NCBI GenBank assembly: GCA_003243445.1
Contig: QFQQ01000013.1
Span: forward strand, 50,559 to 114,558
DNA from: Citrobacter freundii
GTDB taxonomy: Bacteria > Bacteroidota > Bacteroidia > Chitinophagales > Chitinophagaceae
Direction: 5' to 3'
DNA: 64,000 bases
Each line of letters begins with the position of its first letter. Positions within the stretch are counted from its first letter, which is position 1. The translations under genes and the position numbers were made by a program. The notes beneath the pieces were generated by a model. That model did no database searches, was not told the DNA's origin, and was given only the letters and a program-made list of their open reading frames with translations. Positions 44,525 to 53,190 of the stretch are shown piece by piece.

Positions 44525-44677
44525 ATTTTTAAAATTATTGTTTATTAAATAGTATCGGCATTAAGAGCTATTCTTGATAACAGCTTTCACGAACGCAGAG
44601 AAAGTAAGCTGGTAAAACATTTAATATATTAATATTTAAAATACAATAAGTATCTTTTATTGCAATTAAAATCAATT

Positions 44678-45520
44678 CTATTTTTCTTCTTGCTCATCCA
44701 TTCTCCGTAACAGTCCTTCTTTTAGAGTATCAATAAATTTGGTTCGGTTAGTTTTTCTATTGCGAAGTTCTAAAAAGGTATGGTAAAAATCTCCCAAATT
44801 AACATTGAATGTCTGCTCAAAATAAGTCGCAATTACTTTGATGTCTATGGTTCCATTACCAAAAACCCCTTGAGTGTGTAATGCGTAAATTAATTCAATC
44901 AGTGCTGTTTTACTTGCTGTCCACACTAACGTAGATTTGATTTTTTCCGCACTTTTCAGTGTGCTGTATCTAATATTATTAGAAAGATTATCCTCCAAAT
45001 AAACCTGTATTAAGTCGTTCGCAATAATTTTGGCGACCTTATAATCATGGGATGTTGAAAAACTATGATCAGATTCAAAATAGTAGGTATCCAAACTTAA
45101 CTTAATATCATACTTCCCACGAACGAAATATTTGTGGTCAAGATAAGTGCTGTTGGTTCGATAATACTTATAGAATTCAAGATTATTATCAAAAAATCTT
45201 TTAAGATTAAATAACTCGTTGTTTAAATGTGTTTCAATTACCTTTTCACCACCATATGGCTTTTTGGTTTCTATCTTGTAGATAGAATTATAATAAATTA
45301 GTTTAGAAAGTACATTAGGCTTCAAATGTTTGAAAAAATGGATTTCTTCCTCAATGTCTTTAAAACCACGTTTTAATACAACTTGTTTTAATTTAGCTAT
45401 TTTGTCTATAGTTAAGCCAATAGCTTTTTCGCATAATGCTAAAGAGTCATTAAATTCGATAGATAACTCATTAATCTCGTCATCTAAATCTCTAATTATG
45501 TTTTTACAAAAATCGTTCAT
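44678..45520 (-). CDS. rteC: RteC, intact ICE excision/transfer regulator
   Basis: A full-length RteC of 280 residues. It shares EEIHFFKHLKPNVLSKLIYYNSIYKIE, FARKYD-type and DYKVAKIIANDLIQVYLEDNL segments with the frameshifted copy at 26,225, and the C-terminal LELRNRKTNRTKF. In CTnDOT, RteC activates the excision operon. Here no rteA or rteB two-component genes are in view. It lies on the opposite strand to the backbone, at the boundary of the second cargo block, and may be the functional copy for this element or a leftover of another. Confidence 0.88.
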   Translation of the reverse strand: MNDFCKNIIRDLDDEINELSIEFNDSLALCEKAIGLTIDKIAKLKQVVLKRGFKDIEEEIHFFKHLKPNVLSKLIYYNSIYKIETKKPYGGEKVIETHLNNELFNLKRFFDNNLEFYKYYRTNSTYLDHKYFVRGKYDIKLSLDTYYFESDHSFSTSHDYKVAKIIANDLIQVYLEDNLSNNIRYSTLKSAEKIKSTLVWTASKTALIELIYALHTQGVFGNGTIDIKVIATYFEQTFNVNLGDFYHTFLELRNRKTNRTKFIDTLKEGLLRRMDEQEEK

Positions 45521-45607
45521 TTAAAAAGGTAGTATGATATGGCTATTCTTTAAAGGATTTTCCTTGCACTAAACCATAAATATTCAATAATAAAATTGTT
45601 TGGATTT

Positions 45608-46210
45608 TTAAAAAGCCTTTATCAAGCCTTCCAGATATTCTATATTGGCTTTCTTTCCGGTTAACAGCCTATCTTTGCAATATGCTGTATAAAAACAGTG
45701 TTTGTTGAGAAAGTCCAATGACTTCTGGAATTTATCTGGAATTATGTGCCCTGAGCGTTGCTCTGTTTCTTTCCATACAAGTTCATCCATTTGAGGGAAA
45801 TCTTTGGTTCCTAAATGGTACACATCCGAATCTCGTAAAATATCTTCGATTAAATTGGTGGGTTTTGTATTTGCCTCTGTCGCCATAATCGCTTTGTTTA
45901 TTTCCACTATAATACTGGCATCAATTTTATGGCTACGTAAAAATTGTTCCATAATAAATGTTCCTCTTTTTTCATGACCATCCATTGGCCCAAATAATTG
46001 ACCGGTATCGTGAAACCATGCTGCTGCCAATAAAATAAATCTCTCCTTATTTTTCAAACGATAGAAATCTGCCATTTCAGCAGCATTTTTAACAACAGCC
46101 TTTGTGTGTTCCAGATTATGATAGCATAGTTCAGCGGTAGTCTTTGAATCAAATAGGCTTACTACATACTCCGCGATTCTTTTTAAATAATTTTGCTTTG
46201 ATATATCCAT
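45608..46210 (-). CDS. Standalone HD-domain phosphohydrolase
   Basis: The 200-residue protein is a cytoplasmic HD hydrolase: YHNLEHTKAVVKNAAEMA gives the first His, LLAAAWFHDTGQLFG the HD pair, GHEKRG and LRDSDVYHLG the later metal ligands. This N-terminal layout resembles HD-DUF5706 proteins of Bacteroidota, some of which are Pycsar effectors, but the transmembrane C-terminal half is absent, so an effector role is unlikely from this piece alone. It is the last gene of the long metal and redox block on the minus strand. The substrate is unknown. Confidence 0.85.
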   Translation of the reverse strand: MDISKQNYLKRIAEYVVSLFDSKTTAELCYHNLEHTKAVVKNAAEMADFYRLKNKERFILLAAAWFHDTGQLFGPMDGHEKRGTFIMEQFLRSHKIDASIIVEINKAIMATEANTKPTNLIEDILRDSDVYHLGTKDFPQMDELVWKETEQRSGHIIPDKFQKSLDFLNKHCFYTAYCKDRLLTGKKANIEYLEGLIKAF

Positions 46211-46286
46211 AGTATCAATGTTTTATTAAATTGACATTACATTAGGACTAAAATCCGAATGTTCCTTTGATGCTGCCGTTCCTATT

Positions 46287-46976
46287 TTAGGAAATATTTA
46301 CGCCAAAAATATATCCCACCAAAGCCGAGGCTAGCATTGCGGTTGTTCCCCAAAAACAAATTCTGCCTATTGCTTTTTTGAGATTGGAACCGCCTGCATT
46401 TGCTGCAATAGTTCCAAGCAATACCAAAAACAAAAGCGAGAAAATATATTGACAATAAATCATCGCTTTTACCGGGGCTATAAGCGTAACCAGAAAGGGT
46501 AATGCCGCCCCTATAATAAAGGAAGCAAAAGAAGCCAATGCTGCCTGAAATGGCTTTGCTTCTGTAATTTCATTTATACCTAACTCATCTCTTGCGTGGG
46601 CACCCAAAGCATCGTGTGCTGTTAATTGCCGGGCTACCTGTAATGCCAATTGTTCGTCTAATCCTCTTTTTTGATAAACTTTTGCCAGTTCTTTTAATTC
46701 AATTTCAGGCATTTCTATTAATTCTCTTTGCTCTCTCTCTAAATCTGCATTTTCTAAATCTGCCTGAGAACTTACCGACACATATTCACCTGCGGCCATA
46801 GACATTGCACCAGCAATAGCTCCTGCAAGTGCCGCTAAAATGATTGTTTCACGAGAATCACTTGCAGCCGCCACACCGATAATGATACTGCTTGTAGAAA
46901 GAATACCGTCATTCGCACCAAGTACCGCCGCTCTGAGCCACCCGGCTTTATTTACATAATGTTTTTCCAATTCCAT
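46287..46976 (-). CDS. VIT1/CCC1-family Fe/Mn transporter
   Basis: A 229-residue membrane protein. The N-terminal GWLRAAVLGANDGILSTSSIIIGVAAA and AGAIAGAMSMAAGEYVSVSSQADLE are hallmarks of the VIT1/CCC1 family, which exports or stores ferrous iron or manganese. A charged cytosolic metal-binding segment (REQRELIEMPEIELKELAKVYQKRGLDEQLA) lies between helices 2 and 3, then three C-terminal helices. It follows the cytochrome b gene by 35 bases in the same direction. Confidence 0.93.
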   Translation of the reverse strand: MELEKHYVNKAGWLRAAVLGANDGILSTSSIIIGVAAASDSRETIILAALAGAIAGAMSMAAGEYVSVSSQADLENADLEREQRELIEMPEIELKELAKVYQKRGLDEQLALQVARQLTAHDALGAHARDELGINEITEAKPFQAALASFASFIIGAALPFLVTLIAPVKAMIYCQYIFSLLFLVLLGTIAANAGGSNLKKAIGRICFWGTTAMLASALVGYIFGVNIS

Positions 46977-47011
46977 TTTTGTAATTATTTATATAGTTTA
47001 TATTATTTTTA

Positions 47012-47584
47012 TTATCCTCCAATCATTTTAGACACAATGCCTTTTTTGCTGGTTAACTCACCAATTACAATTCCGCCAAAATGCAATAAAATGAATATCG
47101 GAAACCAATAAATGGCCCACTTATGAACAGCTTCCATCGGTTCTTTCCATTGACCGTCCACCCATTTCAGGTAAAATCCTGTAACAATAGAAACGGCGAT
47201 GAACAGATAAAAAATTACATAAATAAATCCTTGCATTCTTTCCTTTACTGATTGGGATTTCTTCAACGGATTAGGAAATTTAATTCCCTTTACGAGCATA
47301 TAAATTATCCTTACTAAGAATGCCAGAAACATAATGTAGGCAGCATATTCATGCCATTCCCACATCGGTTTCTGAATGCTTTTTACGATAGGTATTATCT
47401 GTCCCTTTTCAAGTGAAATGTTGTGGCTTTGCATCTCGGTTTCAACCGTATCTATAATTGTTTTTTTGCTCATCCAGTACATCCGTAAAAATCCGGTAAT
47501 AAATAAAATAGACATTAATAGTGCAACAGACCAGTGTAAAATCCGGTGAATTACTGTAAACTGATTTTTGTTTTCCATTTTCAT
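47012..47584 (-). CDS. Cytochrome b-type membrane protein
   Basis: A 190-residue four-helix protein of the cytochrome b561/b6 type. Candidate haem ligands are His in VIHRILHWSVALLM (helix 1), WEWHEYAAYIMF (helix 2) and HKWAIYWFPIFILLHFGG (helix 4). It should shuttle electrons across the inner membrane. It starts four bases after the PAP2 gene and belongs to the run with ApbE, DUF3570, DUF4266 and thioredoxin, so a role feeding electrons to an extracytosolic flavin pathway is reasonable inference. Confidence 0.85.
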   Translation of the reverse strand: MKMENKNQFTVIHRILHWSVALLMSILFITGFLRMYWMSKKTIIDTVETEMQSHNISLEKGQIIPIVKSIQKPMWEWHEYAAYIMFLAFLVRIIYMLVKGIKFPNPLKKSQSVKERMQGFIYVIFYLFIAVSIVTGFYLKWVDGQWKEPMEAVHKWAIYWFPIFILLHFGGIVIGELTSKKGIVSKMIGG

Positions 47585-47587
47585 ATT

Positions 47588-48343
47588 TTAAAATGTTTTA
47601 ATGATTGCTAATCCAAATTGTTTTGTTTGATAAGTAGGTAGAATAACCAGTGATGCCTGATTCTTTTTATTTGCAAACCATTTTGAAATGGTTGGAAACA
47701 ACCAATACGCCACTTCTGTCGATAGAATGCCAATGCCTGCTCCGGTCATCACGTCACCAACCCAATGTTTGTCATTAAAAATCCGGTAGATTCCTGTCAT
47801 GGCAGCAATCGGATAGCCGGAAATACCCAACCAAAAATTGGTTTCATTATATTCCCTGAACATAAAATGTGCGGATGAAAAAGCCGTTGCCGTATGTCCG
47901 GAAGGGAAGGAAGTCTTACTGGAACCATCCGGACGTTCCTCGCCAACCAACTGTTTGGTGGGCAAAACCATTGCCGCTGATATGAGTTGGGAGGTTGCAT
48001 ATATGATGGTTCTGTCCCTGAAATTATGTTTTCCTTTTACCCCCGACAGATTGAGTCCATAGACTGCAATAGCAGGAGCATACTGCATGTAGTTGTCAAT
48101 CTTAGCACCAGGCAAAATATGTTCCCTGCTCTCGTGACGGGTAGATTGGTTAAGTGTTTTCAAACCATCTGACATTAGACTTAAAACACCATAAGAAACC
48201 AAAATTGTGGGAATGATGAGCTTCTTAGTGGAAAACTGATAAGCAGGATTGGTTGTTTTAGACAAAATGCTGCTATCTGCTTCTATGTTTTGAGAAAAAA
48301 GCAAGGTTGGAAATAGAAGAAATATTAAGAAAACACGCTTCAT
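47588..48343 (-). CDS. PAP2-superfamily membrane phosphatase
   Basis: A 251-residue exported or membrane lipid phosphatase. Signal peptide (MKRVFLIFLLFPTLLFSQ); catalytic motifs KQLVGEERP, SFPSGHTATAFS and YRIFNDKHWVGDV match the three PAP2 motifs (KxxxxxxRP, PSGH, RxxxxxHxxxD). Likely substrates are undecaprenyl pyrophosphate, phosphatidic acid or a lipid A group. It starts two bases after the DUF3570 stop. With the diacylglycerol kinase and the LTA-synthase-like enzyme in the same run it hints at phospholipid or envelope remodelling. Confidence 0.9.
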   Translation of the reverse strand: MKRVFLIFLLFPTLLFSQNIEADSSILSKTTNPAYQFSTKKLIIPTILVSYGVLSLMSDGLKTLNQSTRHESREHILPGAKIDNYMQYAPAIAVYGLNLSGVKGKHNFRDRTIIYATSQLISAAMVLPTKQLVGEERPDGSSKTSFPSGHTATAFSSAHFMFREYNETNFWLGISGYPIAAMTGIYRIFNDKHWVGDVMTGAGIGILSTEVAYWLFPTISKWFANKKNQASLVILPTYQTKQFGLAIIKTF

Positions 48344-48344
48344 T

Positions 48345-49523
48345 TTATTTAAACTTAAGGTTCAACGAAATGATATCACCCTTCATACCGGTTGTTTTTG
48401 TATAATGCCCATAGCGTATTTCAATCATATTGAATTTTGAGATTCCTAATAATCCGTTGGGAAGATTGAACCTGGCCCCCATACCAAAGAACTGGCTGTT
48501 AAATCCGGACAGATCATAATTGCTGGTATAAAACCCGTTGGATTCGTTGTGTGTTTGGTAGGCACCGAAATACTTTACCGCTGTCTGGGTATAATACCTG
48601 TAGAAAGGACTGAGGGAAACAAAAGGGGATAATTTTACCGGTGTTTCTATATTGAAAGTATGTGAATTTATACCCCAATTATCTGTATAATAGCGGTAAT
48701 AGGTTCGGATAATGAACCGGTCACCCAAGAAATAATTGGCACGGAAACCCAAAGGGAGCTTGAACCGGTTATCAGGAAGTTTTTCCTGATGTACGCTTCC
48801 ATCCGAAAAATATACACGGTGAAACGGAAGGCTCAATAGTCCGTTTTGCTGAACGGCATCTACAAGAAATACGAGCTGTAAATTGGCATTGATAATCTGC
48901 GAATAAGAAAGTGATGCCGCAAAAGTATTCCGGCTATCTGTTCCGCCGTCTTCTGCTGTCCCTTGCCTCAATTCTATGGGAAGAATAAGTTTTACCTGAT
49001 CGATATACGCATGAAGATTGGTTGTTAATTCTCCCATTTTATTGGCTGTTTTTTTGGAGAAACCAATATTTGCCCCAAAAGATTGATAGTCATATTCGGT
49101 GGAAGAAGACACGCCTGCCATAAAACTGTTTCCCTTTTCTTCATTTTCTACCTGCCAGCTCAAGGAAGGATAAACTCTGATGTCCTGACTGGATGCTGAG
49201 GAATTGGCCTTGAGGTCTATCATATCCGAAGAGGCAGAAGTATAGTGGTCTATGCCCAATTCTGCCCCAAAAGTGTGTTTGCGTTTTTTCTTGTCATATC
49301 GGATGAGTTTCACATTGATTATATTGGAAATATCGGTCAGCTTTTCTGTTCCGATACCTCCCGTTACCGCAGAATTGTTCCCATCCTGTTTGTAATAACT
49401 GGACACTAAATTTACTTCATCAACTTTTAATTTTCCGACCGATGCAGAATCTGTTTTTATTTGCTGTGCCTGGATTTGATAAAAACTAAAAAGTCCTAAT
49501 GCACTAATATATATTCTTTTCAT
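48345..49523 (-). CDS. DUF3570 outer-membrane-type protein
   Basis: The 392-residue product has a signal peptide (MKRIYISALGLFSFYQIQAQ) and a beta-strand-rich body with many aromatic strand ends, ending LNLKFK, which suggests a barrel in the outer membrane. It fits DUF3570, whose genes usually accompany DUF4266, as here. The ATG at 49,523 is chosen because it opens the signal peptide; a start at 49,613 would overlap the DUF4266 gene. The function is not known to me beyond this association. Confidence 0.88.
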   Translation of the reverse strand: MKRIYISALGLFSFYQIQAQQIKTDSASVGKLKVDEVNLVSSYYKQDGNNSAVTGGIGTEKLTDISNIINVKLIRYDKKKRKHTFGAELGIDHYTSASSDMIDLKANSSASSQDIRVYPSLSWQVENEEKGNSFMAGVSSSTEYDYQSFGANIGFSKKTANKMGELTTNLHAYIDQVKLILPIELRQGTAEDGGTDSRNTFAASLSYSQIINANLQLVFLVDAVQQNGLLSLPFHRVYFSDGSVHQEKLPDNRFKLPLGFRANYFLGDRFIIRTYYRYYTDNWGINSHTFNIETPVKLSPFVSLSPFYRYYTQTAVKYFGAYQTHNESNGFYTSNYDLSGFNSQFFGMGARFNLPNGLLGISKFNMIEIRYGHYTKTTGMKGDIISLNLKFK

Positions 49524-49554
49524 TTTTCTTTTTCGGGTTACTATTTCACTGATT

Positions 49555-49773
49555 TTAATTACATCCACAACCCCCGCCACTTTTTCCGGCATTGGCTCCG
49601 GAGGCTCCTTCACGGTAAGATTGAAAGTTAAGTTCAGTTTTTTCTATGGTACGGTTGCTCAATACCATTTCGGCATCGTTGAGTTTGTTTTTCTGATATT
49701 CTTTCACTGTGGTGCAGGAACCAAGCGATAATGTACCGATAGCACTTAGCAGGATTATTTTATTTGTTTTCAT
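49555..49773 (-). CDS. DUF4266 small lipoprotein with GGGCGCN tail
   Basis: A 72-residue lipoprotein: signal MKTNKIILLSAIGTLSLGSC with the lipobox Cys at residue 20. The conserved C-terminus is SYREGASGANAGKSGGGCGCN, the family signature. The two Cys in GGGCGCN could bind a metal or form a redox pair, and the Ser/Gly stretch before them loosely resembles flavinylation or modification sites. It overlaps the ApbE gene by four bases, so ApbE and DUF4266 are translated together. The role is unknown. Confidence 0.88.
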   Translation of the reverse strand: MKTNKIILLSAIGTLSLGSCTTVKEYQKNKLNDAEMVLSNRTIEKTELNFQSYREGASGANAGKSGGGCGCN

Positions 49774-50699
49774 ATTAAATTGATATTTTTTGAAGTGAAT
49801 ATTTTGTTTTTGTCATCTATGATGATGCATTCTATCTGATGGATTTGGTTTATCATTTCCAATCCTGCCTTAACGCCCATAATACTGATAGGGGTAGCCA
49901 TAGCATCTGCGATTTCTGCATTGGGGCAAATAACCGTTACACTTTTTATCCCGGTAATTGGCATACCTGTTTTCGGATTGATGGTGTGCGAGTATTTTTT
50001 ACCGCCAACCTTCACATATTTTTCATAGTTTCCCGAGGTGGCAATGGCAGTGTCCGTAAGGTTCAAATAAGAAAATGGCAGCCGGGCCTGGTCCGGGTTG
50101 GCAATGCCTATTGTCCAGGGTTTACCATCAGCCTGTGTACCCCATACTGTTAAGTCTCCTGAAGCATTGATGATACCTGAACCTACACCTTGTTTTTGCA
50201 AAACATTCTTGGCCATTTCTGCGGCATAGCCTTTTCCAATTCCACCGAAACCAATACGCATCCCTTTTTCTTTGAGATAGACCGTACTGTTCTCCCTGTT
50301 CAGGATTACATTTTGATAATTAATGAGATAAACCAGTTTTTTTGCCGTTTCGGCATCGGGCAGTCTGGTCATTGACCGATCAAAATTCCACAGACTTTTA
50401 TCCACACCTCCGTAAGTGATGTCAAAAAAACCATTGGTAATACGGCTGATGCGGAGGCTTCTTTCTATCAGGTTAAAAACTTCTTCATCTACTTTCACCG
50501 CCTGTATTCCGGCATTGTTATTAATCAGGTTGGTCTGACTGTCCGTTTTAAAAGTGGTAAACAATTGCTCAATCCGTTTAATCTCCCCAATGGCGGAATC
50601 AATTTGTTGATAGGCTAAAACCTCATCTGCTCCCACTACCGTGATTTCAAAGGCATTGCCCATCAGCTTTTCGGTTTTGCGAAATTCCTTTGCTGTCAT
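49770..50699 (-). CDS. apbE: FAD:protein FMN transferase ApbE
   Basis: ApbE attaches FMN to Thr or Ser of target proteins that carry electrons outside the cytosol. The 309-residue protein has MGNAFEITVVG, FDITYGGVDKSLW, GFGGIGKGYAAEMAKNVL and INASGDLTVWG, with YSHTINPKTGMPI and ADAMATPISIMG at the end, all family motifs. No signal peptide is visible at its N-terminus, which is odd if the target is extracytosolic. No obvious FMN-binding-domain target lies beside it. It overlaps the thioredoxin gene and DUF4266 by four bases each. Confidence 0.93.
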   Translation of the reverse strand: MTAKEFRKTEKLMGNAFEITVVGADEVLAYQQIDSAIGEIKRIEQLFTTFKTDSQTNLINNNAGIQAVKVDEEVFNLIERSLRISRITNGFFDITYGGVDKSLWNFDRSMTRLPDAETAKKLVYLINYQNVILNRENSTVYLKEKGMRIGFGGIGKGYAAEMAKNVLQKQGVGSGIINASGDLTVWGTQADGKPWTIGIANPDQARLPFSYLNLTDTAIATSGNYEKYVKVGGKKYSHTINPKTGMPITGIKSVTVICPNAEIADAMATPISIMGVKAGLEMINQIHQIECIIIDDKNKIFTSKNINLI

Positions 50700-51136
50700 T
50701 TTTTTACTTTTTTGTATAGGGTTATGATTTCGTTTGTAAACCCATCAACACCTTCTTTCGGGAGGCCTTCCCAGGTTTTTATTATTTTTCCATCCGCATC
50801 CAGTAAAAGGGTAAAAGGGAAAGCGCCGCCGGGATTATATTTATCTGCCAAAGCTTCATTTTCCTTTATGGTTTGGGATAAGGGCTGGTTTTTCTTTTTT
50901 CTCGGAAAATCCGCATTTACATACACCAAAAGGCTGTCGGCCATTTGTTTGTAGGTTCCGTTTTCAAAAATAGTTTTGTGCATTTTGATGCAGGGTACAC
51001 ACCAATCTGAACCCGAAAAATTCAATAGAATCAATCGGTGCTGTTCTTTGGCTTGTTGTTTTGCGTTTTCTATCGCGGTCTGCCCAAATGCGTGGGACAT
51101 CACCATCACATGGAGAATTAAGAGTATTTTTTTCAT
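50696..51136 (-). CDS. Exported thioredoxin-like protein
   Basis: A 146-residue secreted thioredoxin. Signal peptide (MKKILLILHVMVMSHAFGQ), then the fold with the redox motif WCVPC (Cys46, Cys49) and the cis-Pro region GGAFPFTLLLDADG. It should exchange disulfides or thiols in the periplasm. It overlaps ApbE by four bases and probably serves the Cys of DUF4266 or another envelope partner. Confidence 0.9.
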   Translation of the reverse strand: MKKILLILHVMVMSHAFGQTAIENAKQQAKEQHRLILLNFSGSDWCVPCIKMHKTIFENGTYKQMADSLLVYVNADFPRKKKNQPLSQTIKENEALADKYNPGGAFPFTLLLDADGKIIKTWEGLPKEGVDGFTNEIITLYKKVKK

Positions 51137-51206
51137 TGTTTTTAATTTTTATAAATGGTTTTTAACGATACCATTAGTGCTGAATTTTGCCGATAAAATA
51201 TGCTGT

Positions 51207-53177
51207 CTAATGCTGCTTTTCTTTCATTCGTCCTTTTTTAAATCGCTCACTGGCTGTTTGATAACAGGCTATTGTTTGAGTAATTAAAAAACGATTATTG
51301 GTATCTTTAACCTCTGACATTGTTTTACTCCGTTCATTCCAACGGAATTGTGTTACTCTTTTTTTATCATTCAGTTGTGTAAAAACGTTTCCTTTTAATA
51401 ATCCAAGTGTTCTGTAGTTCCCAATAAATGCTCTTTCATCGCCAATTTTGGTTTGATTAATATCTTTGCCATAAAATGAAGACTGGTAATTCCAGTTTAA
51501 ATATCCCAATAGCGTTGGCATGAGGTCGATTTGAGAAACCAAGCGGTCTATTTGCGTTTGCTGATGGTTCAGATTATAGATTATAGCCGGAATACGGTGC
51601 TTTTCAATGTTAATCTCCCACTTTCCGGCACTGCTTGCGCAATGGTCAGCGACGATTACGAAAACCGTATTTTTAAACCACGGTTTTGTTTTTGCCTGAT
51701 TGATGAATTTGCCCAGTGCATAATCAGTATATTTTACAGCTCCATCTCTATCTCCTTGCGGTAAATCTATTTTTCCGTTGGGGAAGGTGTAAGGTTTGTG
51801 GTTGGAAGAGGTCATTATAAACTGGAAAAACGGTTTATTCTGCCGAAACTCTGAATCGGCATTTTTGATGGATTGTTTGTAAATATCCTCATCGCAAATA
51901 CCCCAGGCATTTTCAAAGCTGACTTCGTTATCCTGAATAGGAAAACGCTGTGTATCAATATTATCAGATAGCGGATTCCCCCTGTCCCTATCAATAATAT
52001 CAAAACCTTGTCCTCCGAAAAAAGTATTCATATTATCAAAATAACCATCTCCGCCATAAATGAAATTTAGCTGATACCCTTTTTCTTTTAACACCGTACC
52101 GATGGAATAAATGTTTTTATTATTCGGTCTTCGTACAATACTATTTCCAGGTGTTGGCGGAACCGACAGTGCTAAGGCTTCCATTCCACGAACTGTACGT
52201 GTTCCGGTTGCATACATATTTCTAAAAAATATGCTTTCATTTGCCATTGAATCATAATTTGGCGTAATATTTTTTTTATTACCAAAAGCAGACAGGAATT
52301 CAGCACTAAAACTTTCTATGGTAACCAAAATAATATTCGGATATTGAACCGGTTGCCCGTTCCCTTTGGTAATTCTCGAAATGGCGTCAAAATCCGTTGA
52401 AACATATTCTTGGTTTCCTTGCACTAATTCTTTTTTTAGAATAGTGTATGCATCGCGTTGTGACAGGGTCAGATAAAAAGCATCATAATCTAATTCATTA
52501 GACCTGAATGCAGCAAAAAAGGAAAAAATACCATTTTTGCTAAGCTCATTTACAGTTGTGTTTTTACTGAACTCCGCATTTTTATTGGTCAGGGAAATAC
52601 CCAAAAGGGCGGTCGTTGCCAATAAGGCTGATGATACGACCAACCTTTTTTTAAAAGGCATTTTATTGGTAAAAGCAGCGCGGGAAATTTTCTTCTTATT
52701 TAGTAAAAACAAGGTTAATAGTACTAACAATAGCAATCCCCCGATCAGTAACGGTAAAGGATAGGATTCTTTAATATTTTCTATAACTTCATACGTATAA
52801 ATGAGATAATCTACTGCAATAAAATTAAATCGTGACCCAAATTCATCCCAAAACGGAAACTCTGCGACAGAACCAAAATAGGTGATAAAGAGCGTTACGA
52901 TCAGTATGAAAAAAGTAAGTATTCTGTCCGCTATAGAACCAATAAAACAGGTTGGGAAAAGCAGCAGATAAACATTATAGAAAGTGGTAATAAATAAAGC
53001 AACCGTGATATCGTAACATAAGCCAATGGCGAATGTGCATAGCATATTATATACATGTCCGTCAAGATTATGAAAAGAAATAATGCTAAGTGTAAGCCTT
53101 ATCAAAAAAGACGTAATAATGTAAATAATTATTGTTGAAAGCAGCAATCCATATCTGCTTAAAAATATTTTTTTCAT
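51207..53177 (-). CDS. LTA-synthase-like membrane sulfatase/phosphoglycerol transferase
   Basis: About 656 residues. Five hydrophobic helices at the N-terminus are followed by a periplasmic sulfatase-type domain: ILVTIESFSAEFLSAFG near residue 260-280 (catalytic nucleophile region), ATGTRTVRGMEALALS, FVIVADHCASSAGKW (metal-binding Asp/His). This is the family of LTA synthase and phosphoethanolamine/phosphoglycerol transferases. Such enzymes release diacylglycerol from a phospholipid donor, and the gene beside it encodes a diacylglycerol kinase, which makes sense as recycling. The acceptor is unknown in this phylum. Starts at 53,177 or 53,198 are possible. Confidence 0.9.
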   Translation of the reverse strand: MKKIFLSRYGLLLSTIIIYIITSFLIRLTLSIISFHNLDGHVYNMLCTFAIGLCYDITVALFITTFYNVYLLLFPTCFIGSIADRILTFFILIVTLFITYFGSVAEFPFWDEFGSRFNFIAVDYLIYTYEVIENIKESYPLPLLIGGLLLLVLLTLFLLNKKKISRAAFTNKMPFKKRLVVSSALLATTALLGISLTNKNAEFSKNTTVNELSKNGIFSFFAAFRSNELDYDAFYLTLSQRDAYTILKKELVQGNQEYVSTDFDAISRITKGNGQPVQYPNIILVTIESFSAEFLSAFGNKKNITPNYDSMANESIFFRNMYATGTRTVRGMEALALSVPPTPGNSIVRRPNNKNIYSIGTVLKEKGYQLNFIYGGDGYFDNMNTFFGGQGFDIIDRDRGNPLSDNIDTQRFPIQDNEVSFENAWGICDEDIYKQSIKNADSEFRQNKPFFQFIMTSSNHKPYTFPNGKIDLPQGDRDGAVKYTDYALGKFINQAKTKPWFKNTVFVIVADHCASSAGKWEINIEKHRIPAIIYNLNHQQTQIDRLVSQIDLMPTLLGYLNWNYQSSFYGKDINQTKIGDERAFIGNYRTLGLLKGNVFTQLNDKKRVTQFRWNERSKTMSEVKDTNNRFLITQTIACYQTASERFKKGRMKEKQH

Positions 53178-53190
53178 AATTGAATTTGAG

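Noticed and set aside
45608..46210. A Pycsar or CBASS defence system in the cargo block
   Set aside because: No nucleotide cyclase and no effector membrane domain are present; the HD protein alone is not enough.
46592..46801. Possible small gene opposite the VIT1 gene
   Set aside because: Antisense shadow of a conserved transporter gene.
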